This document shows positions 37,628 through 46,030 of a stretch of 64,000 nucleotides of DNA, piece after piece. The stretch is taken from positions 930,001 through 994,000 of the forward strand of contig NZ_JAGGLD010000001.1 in NCBI RefSeq assembly GCF_017874255.1, read 5' to 3'. A program made the translations under genes and the position numbers. A model generated the notes under the pieces. The model was not told where the DNA came from, made no database searches, and worked only from the letters and a program-made list of their open reading frames with translations. Positions within the stretch are counted from its first letter, which is position 1. Every line of letters begins with the position of its first letter. The DNA comes from Paenibacillus shirakamiensis (GTDB taxonomy: Bacteria > Bacillota > Bacilli > Paenibacillales > Paenibacillaceae).

Positions 37628-38422
37628 ATGAATAATATTAATAATGTTGCAGGTCAATGGATCCGTTTAAGAAGAATATTGAATCCCCATACAGGCAGAT
37701 CACTAATTATTCCTTTGGACCACGCAATTACTTCAGGTCCAGTAAAAGGGTTAACCCATCCGAGCAAAATTGTAACTATGGCTGCTCAATCAGGAGCCGA
37801 TGCGGTCATGTTACGACCCGGTCTAATCCATGCCGTGGCGGAGACGGATTCTAAAAATCTAGGAATTATATTAGCACTCACGGGCAGATTCGATAGAGGA
37901 ATTGATCATGTATTGCTGAATTCGGTCGAACATGCATTGCGTTATGGAGCGGATGCCATATGTACTGAATTTAAGTTCGGATCGGACGGTGATTTGGAGA
38001 ATGCTAAGATGGCTAGTGAAATCACCGAACGAGCGCATCAATATAATTTACCGGTGCTGATGACGATCTATGCTATACCGGGCCAAGTGCAAAGATTAGG
38101 CGAAGGAGCCTACGCTCATGCATGCCGAATTGGTGAAGAATTAGGTGCGGATATGGTCAAAATCTACCTACCAAATGACGAAGAAGTGATACAAAGCTGC
38201 TTAGATGCGGTAAGTGTTCCGCTCATTATGGCAGGCGGCTCGAAATCGAATACCGATGAATTCTATGATCATGTGGAGACCGCGATTCAATTAGGCGTAG
38301 CTGGAGCAGCGATTGGCAGAAACATTTGGGAACATGACAATTCTTCAGAGATTGCTTCTAAATTAGCAGCTATCATTCATGAACGCAATCCCAAATTAGA
38401 ACAAGAGCAACTCTATATATGA
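37628..38422 (+). CDS. DhnA-type class I aldolase (FbaB/LsrF/ADTH-synthase family)
   Basis: These aldolases form a Schiff base with a lysine, here Lys178 in ADMVKIYLPND. Other landmarks are LIIPLDHAITSGPVKGL at the N terminus and the phosphate loop MAGGSKS with AAIGRNIWEH at the C terminus. Relatives make 2-amino-3,7-dideoxy-heptulosonate, split fructose bisphosphate or process autoinducer-2. ATG at 37628 was chosen because AAGGAG at 37614-37619 is 8 nt upstream; the frame extends further up but without support. It overlaps the MFS gene by 4 bp. It may join or cleave the carbon skeleton of the sugar product. Confidence 0.85.
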   Translation: MNNINNVAGQWIRLRRILNPHTGRSLIIPLDHAITSGPVKGLTHPSKIVTMAAQSGADAVMLRPGLIHAVAETDSKNLGIILALTGRFDRGIDHVLLNSVEHALRYGADAICTEFKFGSDGDLENAKMASEITERAHQYNLPVLMTIYAIPGQVQRLGEGAYAHACRIGEELGADMVKIYLPNDEEVIQSCLDAVSVPLIMAGGSKSNTDEFYDHVETAIQLGVAGAAIGRNIWEHDNSSEIASKLAAIIHERNPKLEQEQLYI

Positions 38423-39699
38423 GTAATTTAGAAACAAACACAACGAAGATTGCAGAAAAAAGCCAGCTCTGGCAAAACAAAAACTTTGTTGCCTTATTGC
38501 TAGGACAAGTAAGTTCAAATCTTGGTACTCAGCTCACAGAATTTGTAGTTCCCATACTCATCTTAGAAATGTACAAGTCTGCAGTAATTGCTGGTTTTGT
38601 AGGAGCCGCGCAGCAGATTCCTTATCTTATATTTGGTTTATTTGCCGGTGTTCTAGCCGATCGTATAGACCGAAAAAAAATCATGGTATTCAGCAATATC
38701 ATCCGATCGATTGCCTTACTTTCGTTAGCTATTGGCTGTATATTCAATACACTTACACTAACGCATATTGTCATTGTGGTCATTATATCGGGCATTGCTT
38801 TTGTGTTCTTTGATGCCTCCGAAAATGCCGCTTTCCCTAAAATTGTATCGCAACGTGATCTGCCCAAAGCCGCTTCGCTTACTGAAGGATTTGTCACGAT
38901 TACAGAATTGCTTGGCCCCTCCTTAGGCGGACTATTCTTAGTTATTGCAGGAAGTACATTGTTAGGGGCGGGGTATACATTTGGATTCGATGCCATTACC
39001 TACATGTTTTTTGCGATGATGATTTTGCGAATTCGAGTGTCTCTCCAAGATCCTACCCGATTAGATGCTCTGCGGAACACGAATTTAGGATATAAAGTGG
39101 TCTTTACGGATGCAGCAACAGGGATGAAATTCCTGTGGAATCATGTCCAATTAAGACAGACTGCCTTCTCCAATATGATTAACTGTCTTCTTTTAGCGCC
39201 GCTGGGTTTAGTCGTTATTTACTTCTCAAAGCATGTGCTCATGAACAGTACCACCCTTACCGGCCTAATCTTCACAATCGGAGGATTAAGCGCCATCGTC
39301 GGTTCCCTTTTAACAGAGCGAATTACACAGCATTTCTCCCTTTTGAAAATTATGGTGTTATCTAATATCCTGTGGGGACTGGGTGCAACTGTGGTGTCTT
39401 GGAGTCATGGATTTCTACAACTCGTTATCGGCTGGGGCCTCATTTCTTTCATCATGCCCGTCTATTTTTCTGTGCTGTATGCCTATCGAATGCGAATTAT
39501 ACCCGATGATTTGAGAGGCAGAGTGGGTAGTGTCTATCGTGTAATGGCTCAATCCGGATCTCCTATCGGTCTTGCTCTAGGAGGATTGATGCTGAATAGT
39601 CTGGGTGCGCAAGTTACAGCATTCAGCTTGGCCATTGCTTTCATCCTAAATTTGGTTTGGATTTATCCCCTGAATCAGGCGAACAAAAATAAGGATTAA
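38419..39699 (+). CDS. MFS exporter (MFS_3 / EntS-like type)
   Basis: This 426-residue protein has about 12 hydrophobic segments and the loop 2-3 motif GVLADRIDRKKIM. Sequence style (FVALLLGQVSSNLGTQL at the start, DASENAAFPKIVSQ in the middle) is that of the MFS group containing macrolide exporters and the enterobactin exporter EntS. Such proteins often export the product of the cluster they sit in. It overlaps the aldolase gene by 4 bp, so it is part of cluster A. Confidence 0.88.
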   Translation: MSNLETNTTKIAEKSQLWQNKNFVALLLGQVSSNLGTQLTEFVVPILILEMYKSAVIAGFVGAAQQIPYLIFGLFAGVLADRIDRKKIMVFSNIIRSIALLSLAIGCIFNTLTLTHIVIVVIISGIAFVFFDASENAAFPKIVSQRDLPKAASLTEGFVTITELLGPSLGGLFLVIAGSTLLGAGYTFGFDAITYMFFAMMILRIRVSLQDPTRLDALRNTNLGYKVVFTDAATGMKFLWNHVQLRQTAFSNMINCLLLAPLGLVVIYFSKHVLMNSTTLTGLIFTIGGLSAIVGSLLTERITQHFSLLKIMVLSNILWGLGATVVSWSHGFLQLVIGWGLISFIMPVYFSVLYAYRMRIIPDDLRGRVGSVYRVMAQSGSPIGLALGGLMLNSLGAQVTAFSLAIAFILNLVWIYPLNQANKNKD

Positions 39700-39712
39700 T
39701 GGAGGTGTCAAG

Positions 39713-40585
39713 ATGATCCCTAGCACGATAACGGATGATCTGGAATTCGCTTTAACCTTAATGGATGCAGCCGATACGTTAACACTTCATTTTTTTCAAT
39801 CCGAGAACTTAGAGACGGAGACCAAGGAAGATGAGACGCCCGTTACAAAGGCAGACAGGCTAGTGGAAGAGCAGCTAACTGCAATGATTAATAAAGAAAG
39901 ACCTTTTGACCATATCTTAGGAGAAGAATTTGGGGTTAGCGAAGGAAAAGGTGGTCGGCGGTGGATTATAGATCCTGTAGATGGTACAGCCGGATATTTA
40001 AGAGGACAACAAGTGTGGGCAACTTTACTTGCCTTAGAAGAAGACGGTGATATCATTTTAGGCATCGTATCTGCCCCCGCAATGAACAAACGGTGGTGGG
40101 CATCCAAAGGAAAAGGCACATGGAGTGCACCTTGCAGACCAGAGGGAGCAAATCAACAAGCTGCACGCTGTTTTGTATCGAAAGTAGCTAGTTTAAGGAA
40201 TTCCCAGTTCTCATTCTCTAGTCCATGGAGCTGGGCTGAAGCAGACGTATTGCCAAGCCTATTGGACCTTTGCTCTAATTCAGAAAGATCAAGAGGCTTC
40301 GGTGATTTTTTATCCCATGTCATGGTGGCTGAAGGTACGATAGATTATGCTTGTGAACCTATCACATCGCTGTGGGATTACGCGGCTTTCATTCCTATTA
40401 TTGAGGAAGCAGGAGGGAAGATTACTAATTTCAGTAATTTAAAAAACCTTACTAGCACAAGCCTCATCTGCAGCAATGGGTTGCTTCATGAGCGTATTAT
40501 CAGAGCGATAGAACACCCGAGTGTACATGTGCGTTATTCTCTCCATAATAGCGATGACGAACCTGTCTTGGAAAGGGAGTACTGA
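39713..40585 (+). CDS. Inositol-monophosphatase-family phosphatase (HisN-like)
   Basis: This 290-residue magnesium-dependent phosphatase has ETPVTKADRLVE, GEEFG, the metal motif IIDPVDGTAGYLRG and a C-terminal SLWDYAAFIPIIEEAGG. The pattern is closest to histidinol-phosphatase HisN and inositol-phosphatase members. In cyclitol pathways such enzymes remove phosphate from an inositol or sugar phosphate intermediate. GGAGG lies upstream and it is 2 bp before the epimerase gene. Confidence 0.87.
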   Translation: MIPSTITDDLEFALTLMDAADTLTLHFFQSENLETETKEDETPVTKADRLVEEQLTAMINKERPFDHILGEEFGVSEGKGGRRWIIDPVDGTAGYLRGQQVWATLLALEEDGDIILGIVSAPAMNKRWWASKGKGTWSAPCRPEGANQQAARCFVSKVASLRNSQFSFSSPWSWAEADVLPSLLDLCSNSERSRGFGDFLSHVMVAEGTIDYACEPITSLWDYAAFIPIIEEAGGKITNFSNLKNLTSTSLICSNGLLHERIIRAIEHPSVHVRYSLHNSDDEPVLEREY

Positions 40586-40587
40586 AC

Positions 40588-41628
40588 ATGAAAAATCAAC
40601 ATATTCTGGTTACAGGTTGTGCTGGTTTTATTGGCTCTCAAGTGGCTCTTAGGCTGCTTAGCGCGGGTTGCACGGTAGTAGGCGTGGACAATGTGAATCA
40701 TTATTATGATGTACAACTTAAGCATGATCGTCTGGACCAATTGTTACACTACGAAAGTTTTACATTTCATCAAATGGATATCGAAGATCGGGAGAGCATA
40801 GAAAATTTGTTCAGTACAGAGCAGTTCACTTCGGTCATTCACCTAGCTGCACAGGCCGGGGTGCGATATAGTAAGGAAAATCCTTTTCAATATATTAATT
40901 CGAATATCGTGGGCTTCATGAGCATTTTAGAGGCTTGCAGAAAGCACCCGATCTCTCATCTACTGTATGCCTCTTCGAGCTCTGTGTATGGAGCTAACAC
41001 CAACCTTCCTTTTTCAGTGAACGATAATGTAGATCATCCTCTAAGCTTATATGCCGCTACGAAAAAGGCAAACGAGCTTATGGCCCACTCTTATAGCCAT
41101 TTATATAACATACCGACTACAGGATTAAGATTTTTTACAGTGTATGGTCCATGGGGAAGACCGGATATGGCGCTGTTTATTTTTGCAAAAGCGATTATGG
41201 AAGGCAGATCTATAGACATTTACAACAATGGGCTGATGATGCGCGATTTCACCTATATTGATGATATCGTAGAAGGAATTATTCGATTACTTCCGTTAGC
41301 TCCCGATAATAATCCTTTGTGGGATAGTAGTATTTCAGACCCAGGCAACAGTATGGCACCTTATAAGGTGTATAATATTGGGAATAATAACCCCGTTCAA
41401 CTTATGGATTTTATCACTACGCTTGAACATCATCTTGGCAAAAAGGCGAAAAAAAACTATATGCCTATGCAAGACGGCGATGTCCCTGAGACCTATGCGG
41501 AGATTAACAGTCTCGTCGACCTCATTGGGTATAGACCCAAGACAAGTATTGATATAGGCATAGGAAAGTTCGTAGATTGGTATGTGCATTACTACGCTAA
41601 TCGTGTAGTAGCCTCGAAGTCTGTCTAG
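40588..41628 (+). CDS. NAD-dependent epimerase, UDP-glucuronate 4-epimerase-like
   Basis: This 346-residue extended SDR interconverts nucleotide sugars. It has the NAD motif VTGCAGFIGSQ, VDNVNHYYDVQLK typical of UDP-glucuronate epimerases, the catalytic Ser region ASSSSVYG, Tyr/Lys in LYAATKKANE and the VYGPWGRPDMALF segment. Length and blocks are complete. No UDP-glucose dehydrogenase lies in the window, so its UDP-uronate must come from elsewhere, or its substrate differs. Confidence 0.88.
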   Translation: MKNQHILVTGCAGFIGSQVALRLLSAGCTVVGVDNVNHYYDVQLKHDRLDQLLHYESFTFHQMDIEDRESIENLFSTEQFTSVIHLAAQAGVRYSKENPFQYINSNIVGFMSILEACRKHPISHLLYASSSSVYGANTNLPFSVNDNVDHPLSLYAATKKANELMAHSYSHLYNIPTTGLRFFTVYGPWGRPDMALFIFAKAIMEGRSIDIYNNGLMMRDFTYIDDIVEGIIRLLPLAPDNNPLWDSSISDPGNSMAPYKVYNIGNNNPVQLMDFITTLEHHLGKKAKKNYMPMQDGDVPETYAEINSLVDLIGYRPKTSIDIGIGKFVDWYVHYYANRVVASKSV

Positions 41629-41644
41629 AGTAAGGAGCTACAAA

Positions 41645-42538
41645 ATGACCAAAGGCCAAGTAGAATTAAGTATTGATAATGTAAAATTTCACTTGCTTCA
41701 ATATGATGATTTCCAGTGGATTCATAAGTATGGACAAGTCTTTTGTGTATTCGATCAGCAAGAATCCGGCAATTTGTCATTTGGCATCAGACAAGGTCAG
41801 AAGAAGTTGTTCTTGAAATTTGCGGGTGCAAAGACAGTTCGGTATGAGGGTTCTGTGTCCGATGCCATTGAGTCATTAGAACAATCGGTCGTGCTCTATC
41901 AAGACTTAGCCCATCCTTCACTAATTAAATTACTGGATTCATTTACATGCGCGAGCGGGTTCGGTCTACTATTTGAGTGGGTTGAAGGGGAGTCTCTGCA
42001 TCCACATTGGCTATTCTCAAAAGTAAATAAATATAGCCACTCGCAGTCATCCTATTATCGATTTAGGCAACTTCCTATGCTTAAGAAACTTCAAGCTATA
42101 GAACAGATTTTTGATTTTCATGTACTCGTGGAAGACAAAGGTTATGTTAGTGTAGATTTTTATGATGGCAGTATTCTATATGATTTTACCCGGGATATAC
42201 TGAAAATTTGCGATATTGATTTCTTTAGAAAACGTCCGCTAGTCAACGAAATAGGCGATCCATTTTGGGGGTCTCATCGATTTAAATCACCCGAGGAGTC
42301 CCTGAAAGGGGCCATTTTGGATGAACGAACCCTTGTCTTCAACATGGGGGCCTTTGCTTTTTGTCTGTTAGGCGGGGAACTCGATCGAGGAATTGAACAT
42401 TGGATGGGTGATGAATCATTATATAAAGTGGCGCTTAGGGCCGTTAATCCGGATAGACACACCCGTTATCCCTCAGCTAAAGCTTTCAAGATGGCTTGGG
42501 ATAAAGCCGTAAATGAATTAAAAGTTTTACATAATTGA
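41645..42538 (+). CDS. Protein-kinase-like fold protein, paralogue of the one at 21100
   Basis: This 297-residue protein aligns along its full length with the kinase-like product at 21100. It keeps KKLFLKFAG, LLFEWVEGESLHPHWLF, the catalytic-loop equivalent YVSVDFYDGSILYDF, KICDIDFFR and CLLGGELDRG. As in the paralogue, Ser replaces the usual Asn after the catalytic Asp. It sits between the epimerase and deacetylase genes inside cluster A, so it could phosphorylate the product or an intermediate, or act as a resistance kinase. No activity can be proved from sequence. Confidence 0.75.
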   Translation: MTKGQVELSIDNVKFHLLQYDDFQWIHKYGQVFCVFDQQESGNLSFGIRQGQKKLFLKFAGAKTVRYEGSVSDAIESLEQSVVLYQDLAHPSLIKLLDSFTCASGFGLLFEWVEGESLHPHWLFSKVNKYSHSQSSYYRFRQLPMLKKLQAIEQIFDFHVLVEDKGYVSVDFYDGSILYDFTRDILKICDIDFFRKRPLVNEIGDPFWGSHRFKSPEESLKGAILDERTLVFNMGAFAFCLLGGELDRGIEHWMGDESLYKVALRAVNPDRHTRYPSAKAFKMAWDKAVNELKVLHN

Positions 42539-42570
42539 GGCTTATTTCGATGTAATATGAGGGAGGAAGG

Positions 42571-43212
42571 ATGGACGTGAATACAATCCCAATTATCCGA
42601 CATGTGGATACGGATGAACAGGTGGTTGCTTTGACATTCGATGATGGTCCGCATGAGCAATTTACTACGCAAATTTTAGACCTTTTTAGAGAACATGATG
42701 CCAAGGGTACTTTCTTTGTATTAGGTACACATGTGGAACAATATCAGGACTTAACGAGGCAACTCCTTCAGGAAGGCCACGAAATCGGCAATCACACCGT
42801 TACCCATCCTAGACTCTCCCAATTAGATGAACTAGCCACAAGACAAGAATTAGAACAAGCTGAAAAAATTATATATGACGTTACCGAATATAGACCTACC
42901 TTATTTCGACCTCCATATGAAAGTTATATTCCCATGACCGTTCATGTTGCGCGTGAAGCGGGTTATACTTTTGTGTTATGGACAGGTGGCAAAAATACAT
43001 TAGACTTCAGCAAGCCAGGTGTGACGGACATTGTAGAGCGAGCATTAAAGGATTTGAAACATGGAGACATTATATTGATGCATGATAGTAGTGAAGAACC
43101 GGAATGTGACAGGCAACAAACTATTGATGCACTAAAAATCATATTGCCTGAGTTAAAAAAAAGAGGCATCCGCTGCGTTACGATCTCAGAGTTATTGAGC
43201 AAAGCAAGGTAG
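42571..43212 (+). CDS. Polysaccharide deacetylase (NodB domain), apparently cytoplasmic
   Basis: This 213-residue CE4 esterase removes N-acetyl groups from sugars. It has motif 1 ALTFDDGPH, motif 2 EIGNHTVTHPRL with the zinc histidines, RPPYE, VLWTGG and HGDIILMHDS with the catalytic His. No signal peptide or membrane anchor is present, unlike peptidoglycan deacetylases, so it probably deacetylates a small intracellular glycoside. It is the last gene of cluster A and a terminator follows 29 bp later. Confidence 0.88.
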   Translation: MDVNTIPIIRHVDTDEQVVALTFDDGPHEQFTTQILDLFREHDAKGTFFVLGTHVEQYQDLTRQLLQEGHEIGNHTVTHPRLSQLDELATRQELEQAEKIIYDVTEYRPTLFRPPYESYIPMTVHVAREAGYTFVLWTGGKNTLDFSKPGVTDIVERALKDLKHGDIILMHDSSEEPECDRQQTIDALKIILPELKKRGIRCVTISELLSKAR

Positions 43213-43240
43213 AGCACATAGAGCATAGCACGACTAGATG

Positions 43241-43266
43241 AATCCGCGCATAGCGCGGATTTTTTC
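43241..43266 (+). terminator. Rho-independent terminator closing cluster A
   Basis: An 8-bp perfect stem AATCCGCG/CGCGGATT with a 5-nt loop ends in T6. Confidence 0.88.
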
Positions 43267-43345
43267 TATCTCAACGTTAACCCATCCAAATTTAAGCTGT
43301 AATAGACATTAGATGTTGACTATTACAACAAATTTCAGCATTATT

Positions 43346-44011
43346 TTATGCCTGCTTAAGTCCCGTCACAAACAACCTCAAGATACCTTCTGTAATTTGT
43401 ATTTTAGTTAACCCATATTGTTTTTGCTGATAGAGATAAAGGTCCGGACTGAGCACGGCAATTAAGGCAGTGGCAGTGAATTGAGGATCCATATCGATAG
43501 TTTCCTTTGCATCTACAGCACGTTGCAACAGTTCCGTCATTACCCTATTAAGTCGCTGGAAAAAAGGTTGTTCGAACTGGGTAAGCTGTCTTTTGCCAAT
43601 GAACTCCGATTTAATCAGATGCAGCAGTTCGGCATGTTGCTCAATGAAATCCACCGCATTTACAATAGTGTCTCGCAAATGGTCTAATGGCCCAAGAATG
43701 GGATGCAGCAGTTCTTCCTCCATAGTGACCAGAAATCTCTCAGAACTATCTCGAATGAGGGCTGAACAAATCTCTCCTTTGTCTCGGAACCTTCTATATA
43801 GAGAACCTTGTCCAATACCTGCACGTTTAGCAATGCCATACATACTCACAGCATCCAGTCCGCTTTCGGCAAAAAGATCCCGCCCAGCTTCTAAAATACG
43901 CTGCACGTAGGCGTCTTGAGTATCTATTTCCGTTCCGCCATGATGATTGGTGGGGGTTAATGGCGGATGTTCAATATCATTAGAATCAGAATTTATCTTT
44001 ACATCTTTCAT
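43346..44011 (-). CDS. TetR-family repressor of the adjacent efflux pump
   Basis: This 221-residue regulator has a 34-residue polar lead, then the TetR helix-turn-helix RILEAGRDLFAESGL to GIGQGSLYRRFRDKGEI, and a ligand-binding helical C terminus (around ELLHLIKSEFIGKRQLT). It is transcribed away from the DHA2 pump, and two palindromes in the shared 178-bp region are its likely operators. A drug or metabolite, possibly the product of the neighbouring clusters, would relieve repression. AGGGAGATT precedes the start on its strand. Confidence 0.9.
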   Translation of the reverse strand: MKDVKINSDSNDIEHPPLTPTNHHGGTEIDTQDAYVQRILEAGRDLFAESGLDAVSMYGIAKRAGIGQGSLYRRFRDKGEICSALIRDSSERFLVTMEEELLHPILGPLDHLRDTIVNAVDFIEQHAELLHLIKSEFIGKRQLTQFEQPFFQRLNRVMTELLQRAVDAKETIDMDPQFTATALIAVLSPDLYLYQQKQYGLTKIQITEGILRLFVTGLKQA

Positions 44012-44060
44012 AATAATCTCCCTTCAGGAATCAATATGATGTGTCACTTGAATTATGTAT

Positions 44061-44118
44061 TTGACTCATCGGACAATTGTCCGTATACTAAATATGGAAA
44101 TGCGGATAACTGTCCGCA
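44061..44118 (+). promoter_or_regulatory. Promoter of the DHA2 pump with two TetR-type operators
   Basis: TTGACT (44061-44066) and TATACT (44084-44089) are spaced exactly 17 bp. A perfect 14-bp palindrome CGGACAATTGTCCG (44070-44083) fills the spacer. A second, imperfect 18-bp palindrome (TGCGGATAACTGTCCGCA, 44101-44118) shares the CGGA/TCCG arms. Repressor on the first site would block RNA polymerase directly. Confidence 0.85.
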
Positions 44119-44189
44119 AGGCAATTATATAGAAAAGCTGTACGGCGGTCAAACTTGCCGATGAAGCCTATTATAGGAGGAAATAAAGT

Positions 44190-45698
44190 ATGCAAGAAGC
44201 AGTAAAGTCAGATGCTAATTTTCGTTTATCCAGTATTCTCGTTCCTTTAATAGCCATCATTGCAGGTGTATTTATGGTTGTGCTGGATAGTACAGCGATG
44301 AATGTAGCCTTATCCACCTTGGTTGTTGATTTTCACACGGATTTACCAACATTACAATGGATTGTGACCGGATATATGCTAGCACAGGCTTCCGTAATTC
44401 CGTTATCGGGCTGGCTATCTGACCGTTTTGGAGTTAAAAACGTTTTCTTGACCGCAGTCATTATATTTACAATTGGTTCCATTCTGTGCGCCACCCCTAG
44501 CAGTGCACCATGGCTAATTGCATTTCGGGTGCTGCAAGGAATAGGTGGAGGTTGTGTAGTTCCGGTAGGGATGGCCTATGTCTACAGGCTTGCTCCTAAA
44601 AGCAAAGTAGGTATCGTCATGGGCATCATGGGCATTCCAGTGTTGTTCGCTCCTGCTATTGGTCCTGTATTATCTGGCTGGTTGGTCCAGTATCATTCGT
44701 GGCGTTGGATCTTCCTAATTAACATTCCTATTGGCATCATCTGTATACTGATTGGACTACGAAAACTTCCCAATTCGGAGCGGAGTCAAGTACCCGGTAT
44801 GGATAAGTTAGGTATGGTTCTAGGACCGCTAGCTTTTGCTTCGTTGACCTACGGCGTTAGCCAAGGAGCAGAGAGTTGGTCTTCCAATAAAGCGGTTCTC
44901 GGCATATCACTCGGTTTGGTAGCCCTAATAGCTTTTGTCATCGCTGAGCTTCGATCCAAGACGCCTCTACTGGAACTTCGTATTCTAAAGTCTATAGATT
45001 TTAGTGCTGGGATAATCGTGCAGTGGATTTCTCAGTTTGGTCTGTATGGGGCGCTCTTCTTACTCCCGCAGTTTTTGCAACAGGCTCGCGGTTTCGGCGC
45101 TTTTGATACGGGGTTAACTTTGCTTCCTCAAGCGATTGCCGCAGGAATTATCATGCCGATTGCAGGAATATTGTTCGATAAAATCGGAGTGCGATGGTTG
45201 GTTGTCTGCGGACTCAGTCTCGTCTCAGGAGCTTTGTTGCAATATTCTCACGTCGATTTGACAACTCAAAGTCGTGATTTAATATTGCCCTTAATTATGT
45301 GTGGTGTAGGGATGGGACTCATGGTTATGCCAATGAATACCCACTTGCTGAACAAAGCCCCAAGCCATCTGGTCAATCGGGTGACTTCGCTGACTAACTC
45401 CATGCAGCAAGTAATCAATTCTCTAGCCGTGTCTACGTTGGTTACGATTTTAACTTCCAAAGCGGCAACGCGCGGAGCTGAAATGAAGGCGAAACTCGCA
45501 GGAACACAAGCGACGCAAGCTTCACCAGATACACTCAAGCTTGCTAAGCAAACGGTGCTTGCCCAAGGTTTTGATGATACCTTCCACATTATGATTTTTG
45601 TTGCGTTGGGCGGTGCGGTACTTGGACTGCTTCTGCGTAGAGGAAGAAAAAGCAAAGAAGTAGGGAACCAACCCCATCCTGAAATTATGCACGGCTAA
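44190..45698 (+). CDS. DHA2-type (EmrB/QacA) MFS multidrug exporter
   Basis: This 502-residue exporter has 14 predicted membrane segments. Landmarks are VVLDSTAMNVALSTL at the start of the first helix (motif D1), GWLSDRFGVKNVF (motif A) and the antiporter motif C region GIPVLFAPAIGPVLSGWLV. It lies divergent from a TetR repressor with operators in its promoter. It is therefore an inducible pump, placed exactly between two biosynthetic clusters, and could export a product or confer resistance. Confidence 0.92.
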   Translation: MQEAVKSDANFRLSSILVPLIAIIAGVFMVVLDSTAMNVALSTLVVDFHTDLPTLQWIVTGYMLAQASVIPLSGWLSDRFGVKNVFLTAVIIFTIGSILCATPSSAPWLIAFRVLQGIGGGCVVPVGMAYVYRLAPKSKVGIVMGIMGIPVLFAPAIGPVLSGWLVQYHSWRWIFLINIPIGIICILIGLRKLPNSERSQVPGMDKLGMVLGPLAFASLTYGVSQGAESWSSNKAVLGISLGLVALIAFVIAELRSKTPLLELRILKSIDFSAGIIVQWISQFGLYGALFLLPQFLQQARGFGAFDTGLTLLPQAIAAGIIMPIAGILFDKIGVRWLVVCGLSLVSGALLQYSHVDLTTQSRDLILPLIMCGVGMGLMVMPMNTHLLNKAPSHLVNRVTSLTNSMQQVINSLAVSTLVTILTSKAATRGAEMKAKLAGTQATQASPDTLKLAKQTVLAQGFDDTFHIMIFVALGGAVLGLLLRRGRKSKEVGNQPHPEIMHG

Positions 45699-45725
45699 GC
45701 TAATGCCGAGGATGTAGGCATGAAT

Positions 45726-45767
45726 AAGGAACTTAATTTATTTAGTTAAAGGAACTTAATTTATTTA
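45726..45767. repeat. Tandem 23-bp duplication after the DHA2 pump gene
   Basis: A 19-bp string (AAGGAACTTAATTTATTTA) occurs at 45726-45744 and again at 45749-45767, offset 23 bp. It lies between the stop and the terminator and looks like a small slippage duplication. Confidence 0.8.
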
Positions 45768-45775
45768 ATTAGAAG

Positions 45776-45806
45776 AAAAAGAGCTACCAATTGGTAGCTC
45801 TTTTTT
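45776..45806 (+). terminator. Rho-independent terminator of the DHA2 pump gene (palindromic)
   Basis: A long perfect palindrome centred at 45790/45791 (arms AAAAAGAGCTACCAA and TTGGTAGCTCTTTTT). It can work on both strands. Confidence 0.85.
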
Positions 45807-45894
45807 AATAGGATCAACTATTCTAAATTGATGAAAATTAGTATCTTTCTCCCCTTCGGATGCTCGTATATATGTTAATTAATACCATTAATCT

Positions 45895-45923
45895 TTGACA
45901 GTTTTTAACAGGAATAGGATAAT
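45895..45923 (+). promoter_or_regulatory. Near-consensus promoter of cluster B
   Basis: TTGACA (45895-45900) and GATAAT (45918-45923) are spaced 17 bp, an almost perfect sigma-A promoter. The transcript would have a leader of about 100 nt before the ACP gene. A 7-bp hairpin (ACGTTTT 45956-45962 with AAAACGT 45976-45982) lies in the leader. No operator palindrome overlaps the promoter. Confidence 0.8.
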
Positions 45924-46030
45924 AGATTTAACTAAAGGAGAGGAGACAACGAAACACGTTTTGGATTGGAAAATGAAAACGTAAGGATTGTAGATGTCCT
46001 TATACATCAACCCTTTAAAGGAGTGTAGTC

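Noticed and set aside
29106-43212. Cluster A as a capsule or teichoic-acid locus
   Set aside because: No Wzx/Wzy, TagG/H or priming glycosyltransferase is present, while an EntS-like MFS exporter and cyclitol-type enzymes are.
45963-45986. Seven-residue leader peptide in the cluster B leader (TTG start)
   Set aside because: The ribosome binding site is too far away and the peptide has no run of a regulated amino acid.
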